64,000 nt of DNA from the NCBI RefSeq assembly GCF_011075055.1, contig NC_058147.1, positions 6,944,001 through 7,008,000 on the forward strand, in the 5' to 3' direction. The DNA is from Mangifera indica. Taxonomy: Eukaryota; Streptophyta; Magnoliopsida; Sapindales; Anacardiaceae. Shown here piece by piece: positions 1 through 13,835 of this stretch (position 1 is the stretch's first letter; each line of letters opens with the position of its first letter). A program made the translations under genes and the position numbers. The notes under the pieces were generated by a model. That model was not told the DNA's origin. It made no database searches and saw nothing but the letters and a program-made list of their open reading frames with translations.

Positions 1-293
1 TATTAGTGTTGCTATAATTAAATAAGCAAATTAAGATTCATGAGAGAATTGGATGGGTGATAATCTTATTGGATAGTTATTACGTGTGTGGGAGAATTTT
101 TTCACAACCTCCATTTATAATTCCAATGACAATTAAAGCCCTAACCTACCTTCCATTTTTTCATTATTCCACAAAGACACAAGTTATTTACGTATATACT
201 ACATATACATCATTTAAATTTAGAAATGTTAATGATCTTTTTAAGTTAATTATAATAAGAAAGAAAATTTTATGTAAATATCAATAAACTTTA

Positions 294-1187
294 GGCCAAA
301 TGACTATTTCCCATCCAAGGTTTGGTGCAAATCCAATTTTTTGTCTATTAATTATCATAAACTTAAAACTCACTTATCAGTTAAATTTTATTGTTATTGT
401 CAAGAATAAAATTGTCATTTAAAAATTTTATTTAAACTAATATTTTTTATTATCCCTAAGTTTTCAAATTTTTATTTTTACCCCTTAAACCCATATTTTT
501 TAGGTTTAAAAACTCACTTTTCTCCCCATGTTTAGGATTGTAAATTTTTTTTCCATATCAATCGCCTCCCAATATTTTAAAAAGTTACAATTCAACCTAA
601 CTTCCTTTCTCTTCTCCTGCGATGATTCCCTAAAGACAGTGGTCGAATCTCTTTCTCCTCTCTTTCCTCTCCCTCCTAGTCATCCTCCCTTCACTATCTG
701 ATCGTCTTTGTCAAAGAAAAAGACAAAGATGACTGACCTTCATCTGACAAAGACTCAGCGTTGAGTCTTCGTTTTCGTCTAAGATAAAGACAACCAGATA
801 ACGAAGGGAGATGGGAAGGGAGAAGGAAGAGATTCAATCGTTGTCTTCGATGAATCGTTATCAAAGAGAAGGAGAAAGGATGTTAGGTTTAACAGTAACT
901 TTCTAAAACATTCAGAGGGTGGCATAAATGAAACAAATTTTGCAATCCTAGACTTGAGGGAAAATGAGTTTTTAAATCTGAAAAATATAAGTTTATGGGA
1001 TAAAAATACAAATTTGAAAACTTAGAAATAATAAAAAAAATAAGAGTTTAAATAAAATTTTTAAATAATAATTTTACCTCTAATCATAATAAAAAATTTT
1101 AATTAATGGGTGAAAATTTAAATTTTTAATAGCTAACAAATCACAATAGTTTCTGTCAAACCTTGGGTGGAAAATAGGGAGTTGACC
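294..1187. mobile_element. MULE-like MITE (9-bp-TSD family), old copy
   Basis: The left end reads GGCCAAATGACTATTTCCCA. The right end, reverse-complemented, reads GGTCAACTCCCTATTTTCCA and continues CCCAAGGTTTG, so the element has terminal inverted repeats. The sub-terminal parts are also inverted (a C-rich strip with TTTTTAGG on the left, its complement on the right), and the core is a pyrimidine-rich/purine-rich foldback. The termini match those of copies elsewhere in the window that have clear 9-bp target-site duplications, but flanking duplication here is not recognisable, so this copy is probably old. No transposase is encoded. The first 290 bases before it hold nothing I recognise. Confidence 0.7.
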
Positions 1188-1189
1188 TC

Positions 1190-3090
1190 ATAATAATAAA
1201 AACATTATCGGCTTGTGTGACACCATCTCCTCCATTCAAAAAAATAATGATGATATTTGAAATAACAAGAAATAAAATCGGTGTGTACTTTTCGTAACTT
1301 GTACTTCAACTAATTTAAAGGAAATTTTATTTGAAGAAGTTGGCCTGAATTTGGGATCGCATAAATCTATGTGTCCGAACAAACAGTCAAATCCTGCCAA
1401 TCAAAGTTTTTATCATAATTTCGGTCATATAAATCTACCAAAAGTTATATTCAAATATTTGAATGATGCCTTTTATATCTAAGTATATATATTTACACAT
1501 ATATTTTGATAAATTTTTTTTATATTGATAGGATTGTGATAAGAACATCAGTGGATAGCTTGATCGTGAGGACATTATAAGCATATATAATAGTTAATCT
1601 AAAAACATTCATACTCTTAATATTATTATATTGACTAAGAATATAGATAATACGGTAAATGAATTATAATATTATAATATTAGAATATCCTATCGAAAGA
1701 TAGCAACAGATTTCATGTATCGAGATTGTCAATATCAACGTAGTGCAACACAAGCATGGATGCATGTTAACTACATGTCCATCGAATTGGCTCACCAAGA
1801 AAATCTCACATAGATGATAATTCAAATGTCTATAAAATAAATCTTTTAATAGATGGTGGTATATATGATTTTTAAACTTGAGATCACTGAAACATTTTGT
1901 ACACCAATTAGTTTGGTTTAACACTAGTTTAACATAGCCCTTTTCCAAAGGTTATCAGGATGGTAATGGTTGGGTATGTTGAAAAGTAAAACGAGGTTAC
2001 AGTGAATCAACAAAGGATTCATTAATCTCTAGTATAATAATAGATATCTAAATGAGTCATTTGGTTACGACAATATACTAAAATAAATCACCATGGTGAG
2101 AAAGTGTTTGTGGATGATCTAACATTAACGCAATTGTTGCTTAACTAACCGAATATTTATATCAAAAGTAATATAAGATAAACATTATTTTTATATTTTA
2201 GCCTTAACGAAATATCGATTGATAATAGATATCTTCTGATGATTCTTTATCAATTGGGTATCTATGATGTCTTACTAAAAACCTCTCATAATTTGTGAAT
2301 AATTTTTTGATTAATTAGATTAATCTTATATTTATTCATTGCCAAGACGATAGGGACCTATGGGTCACATTTAACAAGGGGTTGATACCCATGATTGAAA
2401 GATTGTAGAGTAATCACATATAAAGTGAGTCACACCCAAAAGCATTAATACACTCAATTAATATATATTAAAACATTGGCCAAAAGTGCAATTAAACTAA
2501 CTCATGGGATGAATTATATAAAAAGCAATGTTAAGGGTTTGATGTGTCTCATATAATTTGAGACATTATTTGATAGAAAAGATATAAATTTACCCAAACA
2601 CAATACTAATTTTAAGAACATTAAAATAAAATAATACTAAGGTACAATTTAAAAGAGCCTTCAAACATCTCCACCACCTTATCCACTTTTATTATTAATA
2701 AATAAAAAAAATTATATCCAATTTAATGATTATAAATCGACCATTGAAATTTTTCTTGTTCTCAAACCCCAATATAGAGCAGGCCTACTCGAATAAGATT
2801 CCATCATTAAAAAACAATGAAGAAAATTGCAGGGATTCCCGGCTCAGAGATACCCAATTTTCTTTTCCTTTCTTCTTATTTGGAATCATTTGATAACAAC
2901 ATTATCATGTCAATATTATAAGAGCTACTGAAATCACGATACATTTGTTTGGTTTTACGGATTTTACTGTGAACAATTCATGATAAAAGCAAGAATTCTT
3001 TCATTAATTCTAAATAAATATGAAATAAAACTAAATATATATGGACAACAAGAAGAATTTTAGGGATTGAGAAAGCTAGGATAAAAGGAA
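1190..3090. other. AT-rich intergenic stretch, no gene seen
   Basis: Short open frames exist (the longest is about 94 codons on the minus strand at 1664-1948), but none has family resemblance, splice-consistent neighbours or coding-like composition. It lies downstream of the minus-strand PRAF-type gene, whose 3' UTR probably occupies about 3100-3363. Confidence 0.5.
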
Positions 3091-3363
3091 AACCAATTTT
3101 TGCTACAGTGATGGCACAATTGATGATGATTTTATATACACTACAATACATGAGAGCTGTAAAGGTAAGATACCCATAAATTTAATTTTAAAAAAATAAA
3201 TTAAAGAAAAAAAAGGAAAAGAGAAGTGAAGGAGGTGGGAGTCAAAAAAGGAAAATGGAAAAAGAAGGATTTGTGCTTAGCTTCAACTCTGCTTAGACTT
3301 ATCCTTCAGAGTATTTGGTACAAATTGTATTAATGCTGAACCTCCCTATCTCTGGCCTTGTTG

Positions 3364-6300
3364 CTAAATTTGCGAAGTGGGTGAGAGGCCTTCTTCTGAT
3401 CTGCGGGAGGCCTGCCCAGATGTCGATGACTTGTCCAGTCCGCGGACATTGTATCTCTCATATACCTTTTCACGGTTTTCTGACCACCAGGTCTCCGCTT
3501 GCTGTTCACCAAATCTTCTCCGGCTGCATAAGTTTGAACAGTTTCAGGCATTGTAACTTTACCATATTAACGCATCTAACATAATATCTTAAGAACAATA
3601 TTCAAATTAAATTAACAGAATGATGCACAGGAGAAGACCACACACGTGAAGAGAAAAACCACTTATGCACAAGTTTGGATAACAGCATAACAAAATTACC
3701 TGAAGCGCACTCGTTTTAAATCTCTGGTTCCATCTCGCAAGGCTACAAGAGTTATATACACGCCAGACTCATACTGTTCAATCCACTCAGCCTCAAGTCG
3801 ATTACTGTTGACAGCCATTGCAGAATTTCTTGACTTCATACCATTCTCACCATCTTGTAAAGGACCAGAATCTTTCCCATTTGAAGATTCTGACATCCGA
3901 CTGCCACTAGCATAAACCGCACTACCATTTGGCAGTCTGGCATCAGGATGGTCATCCCTCCCATTGGCTCCAGTAGGTTCTTGGAGTAAGTGTGCAAGAT
4001 TTCCAGATCCATTAGAAGAGATAGAGTCAATTCCTGAGGGAAAACCCAGGTTAGAGCTGCTGACTGAATCAGACCTCGAATGGCGCACTTCGTTTGCATC
4101 TGAATAATGAACTCCATTTGATTCCAAGCCATTTAGTAGGTAAGCTGGCCTCACGCTCTCAGAGTCGTAAGCTCCAGGTGGCAGCTTCTCAGCCATGTCT
4201 TTTAGCTGTGATAATACACAGGAATGAAATCACAGTACTATCATCAAAAGCATCAATTACGTTTATAGAAAATTAAATAGGAAATGGTGAAGTGAGCAAA
4301 GTATGTTCTCAAGGAACGCAGAATCTTGATTTCCAAATTCCAAAGCGTGTTTCAAACAATGCCACAAGTATTTATGACTTTCTTTCCACCACTAAATTAG
4401 TAACAATTTTAAGGACAGTTGTGTAGCCTAATCTTCCAGTGAAATCATGTCAGTGTCCTCTTTCTAAAGAGAATTTTAGTTTACTAAATTCGATATAATG
4501 GCAGATTAACTTCTAACACATAGCAAGCACAAGTTTGGAACAAGATCAATCTTAAACAGAAGAACATATATAAGTAATAACCTGAGCTGTTAGTGACTTG
4601 ATAACTTCTTTTGCAGCTTTAGCTTTTGCAGATTCCTCCGCAGCAACTGCTGCAGCTTCTTGAGCTTTCTTCGTTGATTTCTGAAGCTCTAGTTCTTGGA
4701 GCTCACATCTTTGCCTTAGGCTCTCAACCTAAATCATAATCATAGTCATCAAGATTAAGATAGCGCGTTTGAACATGACAATGCTCCCCAGCACCCACCC
4801 TGCGAGGCCATGCAGGGGTCCAAGAATATAAAACAAAACAAAACAAAAAACTTGAGACTCTACCTGTGCCCGCAGCTTAAGCACTTCTTGATTCAAAAGT
4901 TCATTAGTCTTCTTCAAACTATCGGTAATACTTTTTGAGAAAGAAAGTCCTGAAGTCGTAGGAATGGGTGTGGCCGATCGAGGGGGACTGGGTCTCCTTG
5001 AGAGAGGTGACACAGACCTGGAACTTACTCCAGATGGTGTGAGAATTGGTTTAGGAGTCAATCGTCGCATATCAACAGAAGTAGAGAGAAAAACATCTTT
5101 CAGCTGTAACAAAGAAGGTGCTTGGGAGGAGCGTACAAGGGAAAAAGTATCAGCTTTCTTGCTCTGTTTAGCTGCTTTGCTGTCTAACTGCTTAATCAAA
5201 TCCATATTGGAAGGCATTGTTGACTTGGACAATTTAATATCAGCCTTGTCCAATCTGTCCTTGCTTTCACCTGAAAGGCGAGGCATAACATTCCTCCTGT
5301 TATTGCTACCAGATTCTAACACCTTGTTTAGTTTGGCATAACAGGAATCACAAACACGAAATGGTTTATCAGGATTAGGTGCCAGTGCTGCTCTTATTGC
5401 TTTTCTTGAACTACATGAATGGCAGTGAACAAGTCCACAGTTATAGCAGTTATGTCTTTTCCGAGTGAAACCAAAAGCCTGTCTACACGCTGAGCACTGA
5501 GACTGCTCAGCACTAGATACCCATTTATGAAGACATATAGCTGCAGAATAATTTGAACCACAAGCAATATATTTTACATGTCTATCCTTTAGAGCTTCAA
5601 CCAAAGTTGGTGTTTTTCGATCTTCAACATCTCCATGGCCCAATCTTCCATTAGCACCCTTTCCCCATGTATATACTTCATTCCTGGTTGTTAAGACTGC
5701 TACATGATAACCACCACAAGCAATTTCTTCAACACACTCCCCAGCAAGTTTATCTTCAACCAGGTATGGCATCCTTCCATCGGCATTGGGATTCCCCAGT
5801 TGACCATATACAGTACTCCCCATCGTAAAAACATGTCCTGATGTGGTCAAGCCAACAGTTAAACTGTGCCCACAAGCAATTTTGTGAAAATTGTAATCAA
5901 TTAATGCAGGCACACATGTGGGTTTAAGTCGAGCTTCCTTATCTCCATGTCCAAGACGATTCTTGTCTCCATCACCCCAAGTAAACAATTTCCCCGATGA
6001 AACACTTGCACTAGACTGTGTTACAATAACCTCCACAACAGCAGCAGTATGCCAAACTCCACAAGCAACAGCAATTGTTCTCAACCCTGATAGAGATTCT
6101 ACTTCTCTAGGAAATGAAACATTTTCCCTGTCACCGTGACCCAACACACCAAATGTACCGTCACCAAATGTAAAGAGCTGCCCCATTGATGTTATTAAGG
6201 CTGTATGCCATGGACCACAAGTAACTGAAGCAACTTGAAGTCCCTCAAGAGGGCCTGATATTCTCTTTGGTATCCAGTGACTGACATCAGTACCATGTCC

Positions 6301-9300
6301 AAGAAGCCCAACATTATGCGTGCCATCTCCCCATGTATAAACTTCCCCGGCCATTGTAACAGCACAAGTGTGGAATTCTCCACAAGCAACAAAATCAACA
6401 GTAGTAACTGCCAAAGATTCAAGAAGACGAGGTTCAATAATATCCTTCCCAGCACCATGGCCAAGTCGCCCTCCAGATTCCTCACCCCAAGTAAAAACTT
6501 CACCCTGTCTCGTGACCAAGGCTGCATGCCTGACACCGCAGGCTATATGATGGACATCCAAAACCACATTGGATTCCAATGGCCTGGGAAGAAGCACATC
6601 TGTTCTTGAGCTCAAGTAACTAGTACTTTTATCAACCCCAAGCTTGACAACATTATCACATATGACTTCACCCCATATGTATACATCACCTAAAGCATCA
6701 CAATCATCCGGTGCAGAACCATGGCTAGAAGTGCTGGGAGCACTGGAAACACTAACTCTAAAGACATCTGAACCGGATCCTTTTACTTGCATATTTGTGT
6801 TGTCTGATTCTACATGTGATCTTTCATTATTCAAAGAAATGGAATTCTCAGGTTGAAAGCTCTTTGCAGAAGTAATTGGGTTGCTCAAACTGACCGAAAC
6901 TTCCGGTGAGCTAGTATCTCGTGAAACACTCACAGAACTATCACTTGCACTAGTAGAAGTCAAGTCTCTGCTATCCTGAATTAATTGATGGTAAGTTTAC
7001 ACATAAGACAGAATATGCAGCCGAACTTATAACATGAAAACAAAGATTATTTATCAAATAATGAACATTGTAGTATAGTTTATATATTAGAAAACTTAAT
7101 GCATTTTCAAATGAACACATGAACAAATTTGGGAGAATGAAAACCAGACTTAGGCTTTTAATGGTACAGCATCACTGAGTGAACAAGAAATAAAGCACAA
7201 TACAAATATCGACCAATAGATGTTTAAAGGCAGGTAAAATTACCTCAAGGTAGAGGCCTCCATCATTCCATCCATCAATTTTCGATCGACCACCTTGTCC
7301 AGAGGGTATTAATGCTTTTAAGCCAGCAATCCACACCTCTGCCTCAACTTTGTCTTTGCAAATCTAAAAGGAAAAGAATATAAAGCTTACAATCAAACCA
7401 GGTAAAGCAGGAATAAGGCACAAGAAAAATGCAAAGAAAAAAGACCATGTATTTATGGACAAAGTTAATCACCAACCAGATCAAGTGACCGCTTTCCGTT
7501 ATTGTAAATAAGTGAAAAAGATAAATAGTCTTTCTCCGGACGAAGGTACCGCTGGAAAACAGCCTGGTAGGATAGCAAGAAAACTTTAGAGACAGAACCT
7601 TAAATCATTAAGTTAATAAACTCACATGTGTTAAAGTAACATAAAAAGATAAATAGTAGTACAGAATATTAAAACAATGAAATCTCACAGTTCTTTGTCC
7701 AGGAATAATTTTAGATACAGAAGCTAACTTCAAACTTCTTTCTCCACTACTTGATATCCAGATCAGAGATGATTCATCCTGTGATTGTGCACATACGTAG
7801 AATATAAAAGAAACGAACACATGAAAGATGATAGGCTTGTATAATAACAATAATACAAAAAGCAATACAGTGAATAAGTATAAGTGAGACATACAGCATT
7901 ACTTTAAGCAGAACAGCTTGGGAAAATTATTTGACTAAAATCTATGGATTTCTGAATCAAGGCCATATTGTATTTGACAAAATTCAAGTTATTTCCTCAA
8001 AGAAGGCCCTTTTTTGTGCTTGCTAACATTAAGCTGCAGTAGCCATGATGCACAAAGATCTTAAACATGAATAAGAGCCAGACAGCTAGCAAGTAGCTTA
8101 ACTAATAAACTCATCCCTCACCTCCTTGAACTCAATAACCTGACTTGACTAAGGAACCTAAATATAAGTCTCCTAAAACATCCATGAAGAGACCAACAAG
8201 ACTTGAGAGAACTTTTGCAACCAATCACAGGCAGTTAAGACAGCAAACAGCAAGTAAGAAACTTCATATTTGACAGTGAAGTACAGTCTAAAGTTGGACA
8301 AAGTCTCCTAATCTAAGTAAAAAATGTTAGGATCTAGGACTAAAGCTTTTCATCAATATGACACAAAAATAATCAACCAAGAACAAATCTTGAATACCTT
8401 AAAGATTTGGGCAATATGTTGGAGGATGAATGGAGCCATCCAATCCATGCAAACCACAATAAAACCCGGGATATAGAACACTAGATATGGCATACTTATA
8501 GTAACATGCCCAAATCTAATAGGTTAACTTTTTTTTTTTATAAAGTTGATGCAACCCTGTCACATCCGCTGCTCTTTGTCTATTCTAAAGTTTGCTTTCT
8601 TGAAAGTTGTATCATCTATGAAAGGTATTCAATGAATCACATTAAGATTTGCCCAAGGCCTTTTGCTCTGACTAAACAGTTTATTATTCCTCTCCAACAT
8701 CATATTAGATAGCACGTATTTTGTATATCACACTTTCACCAGAGTTGCATTGCATAGTGACATATATTAACTAAAATCATTTATAGTTGAGTGAATTTTG
8801 GCATAATATATCTATCACACTTTCCTTTTTTCAAATAAGAAATTAAACACCTAACTTCAAGCAGTAATAAAGGCATGAAAATCTCAAAGCGACCAACCTA
8901 AAGGTTTTCATATAAAACTTACATTTGAAAGTCTAAATGGATAAAACTTAGGCTTGCCTTTACGACCATACTTCAGAAGCTGAGCACCCTTCTTCAAAGC
9001 AATTAAAGCCTGAAAAAGGCAGAGCAAACAATCCACAAACCTCAGAACAAAACCACTGCAACAAAAACTATTACATGGAACCACAGAAAGCATATATAAC
9101 ATGATAGAACTACAGATATTAAAAGTAAAAAGGTAAATTGATCGCATCAGTTTTCAAAATTTCATAGCACAAAAAGCTCATGAGCATTCTTCAGTTTCCC
9201 CATGAACAATGTGAATACATGATTTATTGCAAAGTATGGAACCCTATTCCAAGATTATATTTTTTACTGGCTGGCTCTGACAGGATAATGAGCTTCTAAT

Positions 9301-10379
9301 TCAAACTTATTGGAGGAAGTGCATGCTTCCATGCTCTGTAAATTATAGGTTTGCGAATAGAATCCTCAGAAAGACATCTGTAGTGGAATATCACAAGGCA
9401 TAGTGGAATTTCCACAAAACCTCTTTAGACCTATCACTTGTTTAAGCTCCACTCTGTGCAGCAAATCAATGAATTTTAGAGCTTCTCTGTTATGCAATAA
9501 CATAATGCCACACTAGACACTACCCCACTAAGGGCACAAAAAACATCTAAGAGAAAGTAAGAGTTGCTCCAGACAATCATGTATACAGGAAATGGTTCTA
9601 TCCACAATGAAGAATATGTTCGCTACATGCAATAATGGCTCTAAATTCAAATTTCCAACCGGTAACTGAAAAAAAAACACATAATGCCTTTTGAAACATC
9701 TTTCACATACATCATACACTATCACAAGACCTATAGCGTGAAACTCTTATCATACTAAATGTTTATCTTAGTTGAGAGTCATAGAGTCAAGAACTTTGCT
9801 TGTTAAGAAAAAAAGACATTTGCATCCCAATTTTCCCCCTTCCTCATCTTGGTACAACAGCCCACCATTTAAAAGAGCCAAAGACTACCCACAAAACCCC
9901 TAGTTTTCAAACGCCGTGCCTAGCCAAGTAACAGCTCATTTCACAAAATAAAATAACAACGTTTTTTTCAAAGTTTTATTCCGTTCCGAGAGTGGCCGAA
10001 ACAGACTTAGTTCTATCACTTGTAAACTCCTAACAGAATTCAACCCGTTTTAATAGGAAAATAACCAAATATCCCATAATTAAAATTTTTTTAAAAAAAA
10101 AAAGGATAGAGAAAGAGAGAAATATAGTCAATTTTCCAACATTTTTATTTTCTAATAAACAAAACAAAACCCAAATTTAACGGAGAAATTTTCCATTATT
10201 CTCAACAACAAACGATACACAAATAAAAATAATTGACCAAAAATAAATAAATAAAGGAGGGAAACTTTGTAGGAAAATAAGAGCAAACAAGCAGAGTGAA
10301 AACAAAAGAAGTGGTAGAAGAAGTAGAAGACCTGCTCAATATCACGGTGGGCATTCCCGTAGCTAACAAGATCTGCCAT
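3364..10379 (-). CDS. PH-RCC1-FYVE-BRX domain protein (PRAF family), 9 coding exons
   Basis: Coding exons, in order: 10332-10379, 8923-9009, 7689-7778, 7477-7563, 7244-7363, 4864-6975, 4582-4728, 3700-4205, 3364-3523. They total 3357 nt (1118 aa) in continuous phase with GT-AG junctions. The protein has an N-terminal PH domain (about residues 10-135), then seven RCC1 blades (about 237-628; repeated WGxG...LGHG motifs such as [15 protein letters not shown]). A FYVE-like zinc finger follows (about 631-693; [18 protein letters not shown]), then a serine-rich linker, a coiled coil (about 820-910; [18 protein letters not shown]) and a C-terminal BRX motif (about 1045-1095; [20 protein letters not shown]). 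PRAF proteins bind phosphoinositides through PH/FYVE, and some have guanine-exchange activity; the exact role of this copy is unknown. The start at 10379 fits the family's short first exon ([16 protein letters not shown]). Exon 6 carries the RCC1, FYVE and linker parts without an intron. Confidence 0.95.
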
Positions 10380-10727
10380 TCCATGTGAGAGATTCACCAA
10401 AGCACCACCTCCCTCTTCGATCCCTCGCCAATCCTCCGTTCATCCTATACACTACTCACTCTCTCTTCTACTTTCTTCTCCCAACCATTCCACCATCAAC
10501 TCTCTGCCTCTACCAACAGATCTACCTAATCGCCTTCCGCTCCGGCAATGACAAGAACGGGGCGGCGTTTCCTCGGTCTTGGCAAAAATTAAAAAAATAA
10601 AACTACAGAGGGAGTCAAAGATGAGAAAACAAAATAAACGAAAAAGAATATCATAAAATCGCCTGAGATTGAGAACAATTATGAATAGACATTTCCAAAG
10701 CAGTCATTTTTTACATTTTTTAATTAC

Positions 10728-10729
<2 letters not shown>

Positions 10730-10793
<64 letters not shown>
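10730..10793. repeat. (TA)n microsatellite
   Basis: Uninterrupted TA dinucleotide tract of about 64 bp, some 350 bp upstream of the PRAF-type start codon. It is a likely length-polymorphic site. Confidence 0.97.
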
Positions 10794-10796
<3 letters not shown>

Positions 10797-10997
10797 ATAT
10801 AGCATCCATAATAACGGGAGATAAATTTAAGAAACAGTAATTAAATCAATATATTATATAAATAAAAAAATTTACAAACACAGGGATTTAAATTCAAATT
10901 CTTCTATTTAAAATTTTAATTTTGTTAAGCTCATCTCCTAATATATATTTCTTCACTGCAATTTTACTACTTTTGTTTTCTCCTTTTTAACTCTTAA

Positions 10998-11090
10998 GAC
11001 TCTGTTTGGAAGTGTTTGTTTAGTCACGCTTTTAGTCCGGTTTATTCTCTTAACAAGCTAAACAATTAAAAAGCCAACCAAACAGACCCC
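10998..11090. mobile_element. Very small TIR element (PIF/Harbinger-like?)
   Basis: About 93 bp bounded by GACTCTGTTTGG on the left and CCAAACAGACCCC on the right (inverted match 10 of 12). The flanks TAA and TAC suggest a 3-bp duplication, but only weakly. The GTTTGG-type end is common among PIF/Harbinger MITEs, so the class is inferred from the end sequence only. Confidence 0.35.
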
Positions 11091-12100
11091 TACACTTGGG
11101 ATAGTTGTGCCATTGAGTAACTTTGGTACTTGGTTTTAGGTCTGAAAGTAATGTTGTCCTTTGAGGCAGCGGTGCACGTTGGAGGGTTATTTCCGTAATT
11201 TAACTTCACCAGATGACTCAAAGAACCTTGCAATGCGGGGAGTTGGTGTTGGGTTCGGGTTTAGTAGATTTGGTAGGTGATTTGGTGGTGTTTATTTAGA
11301 AATTATATTTTCCTCAAATAAAATCAATCAAGAGATGTTCTCTAATTTTAATTAAGTCCCGAATTAACATTAACAATATTTATTTAATTTTAATTAGAAT
11401 TTAAAATTTACTGATGATGTCGTGGCCTATCTTTGACCCAGAAGTTAATTGAAAATTTAAGCACTTGATTAGTGAGTAATAATTAAAACTTAATTGTCAA
11501 GGCGAAAGAAGATAACAAAAAGTGACAGAACCCGTGGATCCATCTGATTCCGGGTCACATCGTGTCAAAAGAGTTTCAAGATATCGAGAGACGGTGACGT
11601 TTTGTGTGCATCATTTTTTTTCCCCTATTTCTAAAGTATATTAATTGATGCTTTTGAGAAATGAGAACCCACCTTGAAATGACCAAAGAAACCCTTAAAA
11701 TCTGGAGAATTTTTATCTTAAAGACGAAAAGCGGGCCACCCCGGGCCCTTCTGTTATGTTGATTCGGTTGGTGAACGACCGTCTCCGGTGGATGATCCTC
11801 TTCGTAAGTAAATCTGTACCCAATGAAACCCCACATAGCAATATTTATGAATAATTAATAAAAAATAATTGAATCAGAATGTAATGATTCATCTTGAAAG
11901 CCGCCATTGCTGATTTGGTTTGTGACAAGATAAGGGGAAGAAAGTAGAGACGGGTGAAACAGAGCGCAACGAAATGATAAAACAAAATGTAGGAAGGATG
12001 GGCGGTTGCAATCCAAAGGCTAACTTTAAGGAAGAAGAAGCCAAAGTTTGAAGGTGATTTGACACAATTACACCGCCTGGTCGCCCCTTTTCTCTTCATA

Positions 12101-12116
12101 TGGGCCCAAACCCTAA
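12101..12116. promoter_or_regulatory. Site II (TGGGCC) plus telo-box pair, gene not identified
   Basis: TGGGCCC at 12101-12107 is directly followed by AAACCCTAA at 12108-12116. In plants, site II elements next to telo boxes mark promoters of ribosomal-protein and other housekeeping genes. No recognisable gene follows on either strand. On the minus side there are only weak ORFs (11576-11836 and 11845-12099). On the plus side a pyrimidine-rich leader runs into a MITE at 12191. This is either a remnant or the promoter of a short or non-coding transcript. Confidence 0.45.
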
Positions 12117-12190
12117 TTCTTCATTTCAATGTTATTAGCTCGCTTTATTACCCTTTTCTTTCTCCCCCTCTTTCTCTCTCTTGTCAAGTA

Positions 12191-12666
12191 TAAAGATGAC
12201 AATTTTGATTCGAATTTATGATCTTTGATCCTAATGAAGAGAAAATTCTCTTATAAAAATATAAACAAAAATGAAAAATATTTTTATAATCGGGAATAAA
12301 GATACATATATCTTATTTCTACTCTTTTATATTAATATTTTTATTCAAAATAATAATATTTTTTTATAGTTTTAGATTGTTTATATTTTTTAAATTTATT
12401 TATATTTTTATTATACAGATTAAAATAATTAATATTAATATTTGTAACATTTGAAATAGTAGATTTTTTTTAATTTTAATTAATTTTATTATTTAATATA
12501 TTTATACTGTATTTAGAGAGTATGAGAGGGGGAGATTTTTTCCCATAGGGATATGGACAGGAAGAGATTTTTTCTTTACAGAAAAGGAATAGAGAATATT
12601 TATCATCTCCATAATAAAAATGGGTCGTGGATGGGCATTGAAATCCCCTCTCCGCTGCCATCCCTA
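12191..12666. mobile_element. hAT-like MITE (TAGGGATGGCAA family)
   Basis: The left end TAAAGATGACAATTTTGA and right end GCTGCCATCCCTA are inverted-repeat relatives of the TAGGGATGGCAAT end seen at 47833-48257. Flanks GTCAAGTA (12183-12190) and GCCAAGTA (12667-12674) make an 8-bp target-site duplication with one mismatch, the size expected for hAT transposition. No coding capacity. Confidence 0.75.
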
Positions 12667-13075
12667 GCCAAGTATGAAATGGAATTCAAGTTAATCAATG
12701 GCCATCACAAATGAAACAAAAAAATAGTGGGGGCAAATGGCCATGAAAGAGCAATTTATTATTTTGTCTACATTGAAATTAAGGGGAAGGCTAGCTCAAA
12801 CGTGGGGGCATTTTGTTCAAAGCTCCAGACAAAATCTAAAGCACCCCATACTTGATCCCCTTTTCGCTTTTCCTTTCATATTCTCTTTTATGTTGAATCA
12901 AAGAAAAAGACCAACACTTACCCAAAAAAAAGAAAAAGACCAAACCATTTGCATTATAGCTCTCTTAATTATTATTATCATATGCACTATAAGACCAAAC
13001 CAAAAAACACACCTAAAAATTGCTAAACTTGTTAAATATCATAAGCAAAAAAAATGCTCAAAATGTTTTCTTTAA

Positions 13076-13835
13076 GGGCCAAAGGACTATTTCCCACCTA
13101 AGTTTAAGCACAATCTCAAAAATACAAACCCATTAGTTTAAAAACTCAAACATCTATCCATAAATTAACTTTTGTTAAAATTTTTCATTAGAATTAAAGA
13201 TAAAATTATCATTTTAACACTAAACCCTAAAAATTTATATTATTTTTCCTTTTAGTTTAAAAAACTAACAATTTTTCCTCATAATTAAACTTTGACAAAT
13301 TCACTTCCTCCCTCCCCCATTTCTAGGTTTCATGTCCAATGGTTGTCGATCGATCTTCTTCGAGAAGGATAAAGGACGTTCGTCTATTTTCCCCCTAGGA
13401 TCGTCTACTAATCTTCTCTAACAAAGGACAACAAAATTAGACAAAGCGTCCAGATACCCAGATTTGGATGATGAACGTCATCCTTTTCGTGATAGTGGGT
13501 GATCGTTCTTCGCGATTGGATTAAAATGGGTGGAAAATGCTAACTGTTGGCAGGAATGATGATAATTGGAGAAGGGAAACAAACTCTAGAGGCAAAACGT
13601 TAATTTTTCAAACTTTGAAAATGAGGATGAAGTGTTAGTTTTTAAAACATAGAGAGGGAAATGATATTAATTTTTAGGGTTTTGAGGTTTAATGATAAAA
13701 TGATGATTTTATCTTTCTTTATAACTAAAAATTGTAACAAAAGTTAGCACATGGATAGGTGTTTAAGTTTTTTAACTATCACATATGTATTTTTAAAATT
13801 AGACTAAAACTTGAATGAAAAATAGTCCTTTAGCC
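13076..13835. mobile_element. MULE-like MITE (9-bp-TSD family)
   Basis: Begins GGGCCAAAGGACTATTTCCC and ends with the inverted counterpart AAAAATAGTCCTTTAGCC. Flanking 9-mers TTTCTTTAA and TTTTTTTAA differ at one position, consistent with a 9-bp duplication. The interior has the family layout: sub-terminal TTTAAAAACTAAC-type inverted blocks around a GA/CT-rich core. About 760 bp, non-coding. Confidence 0.8.
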
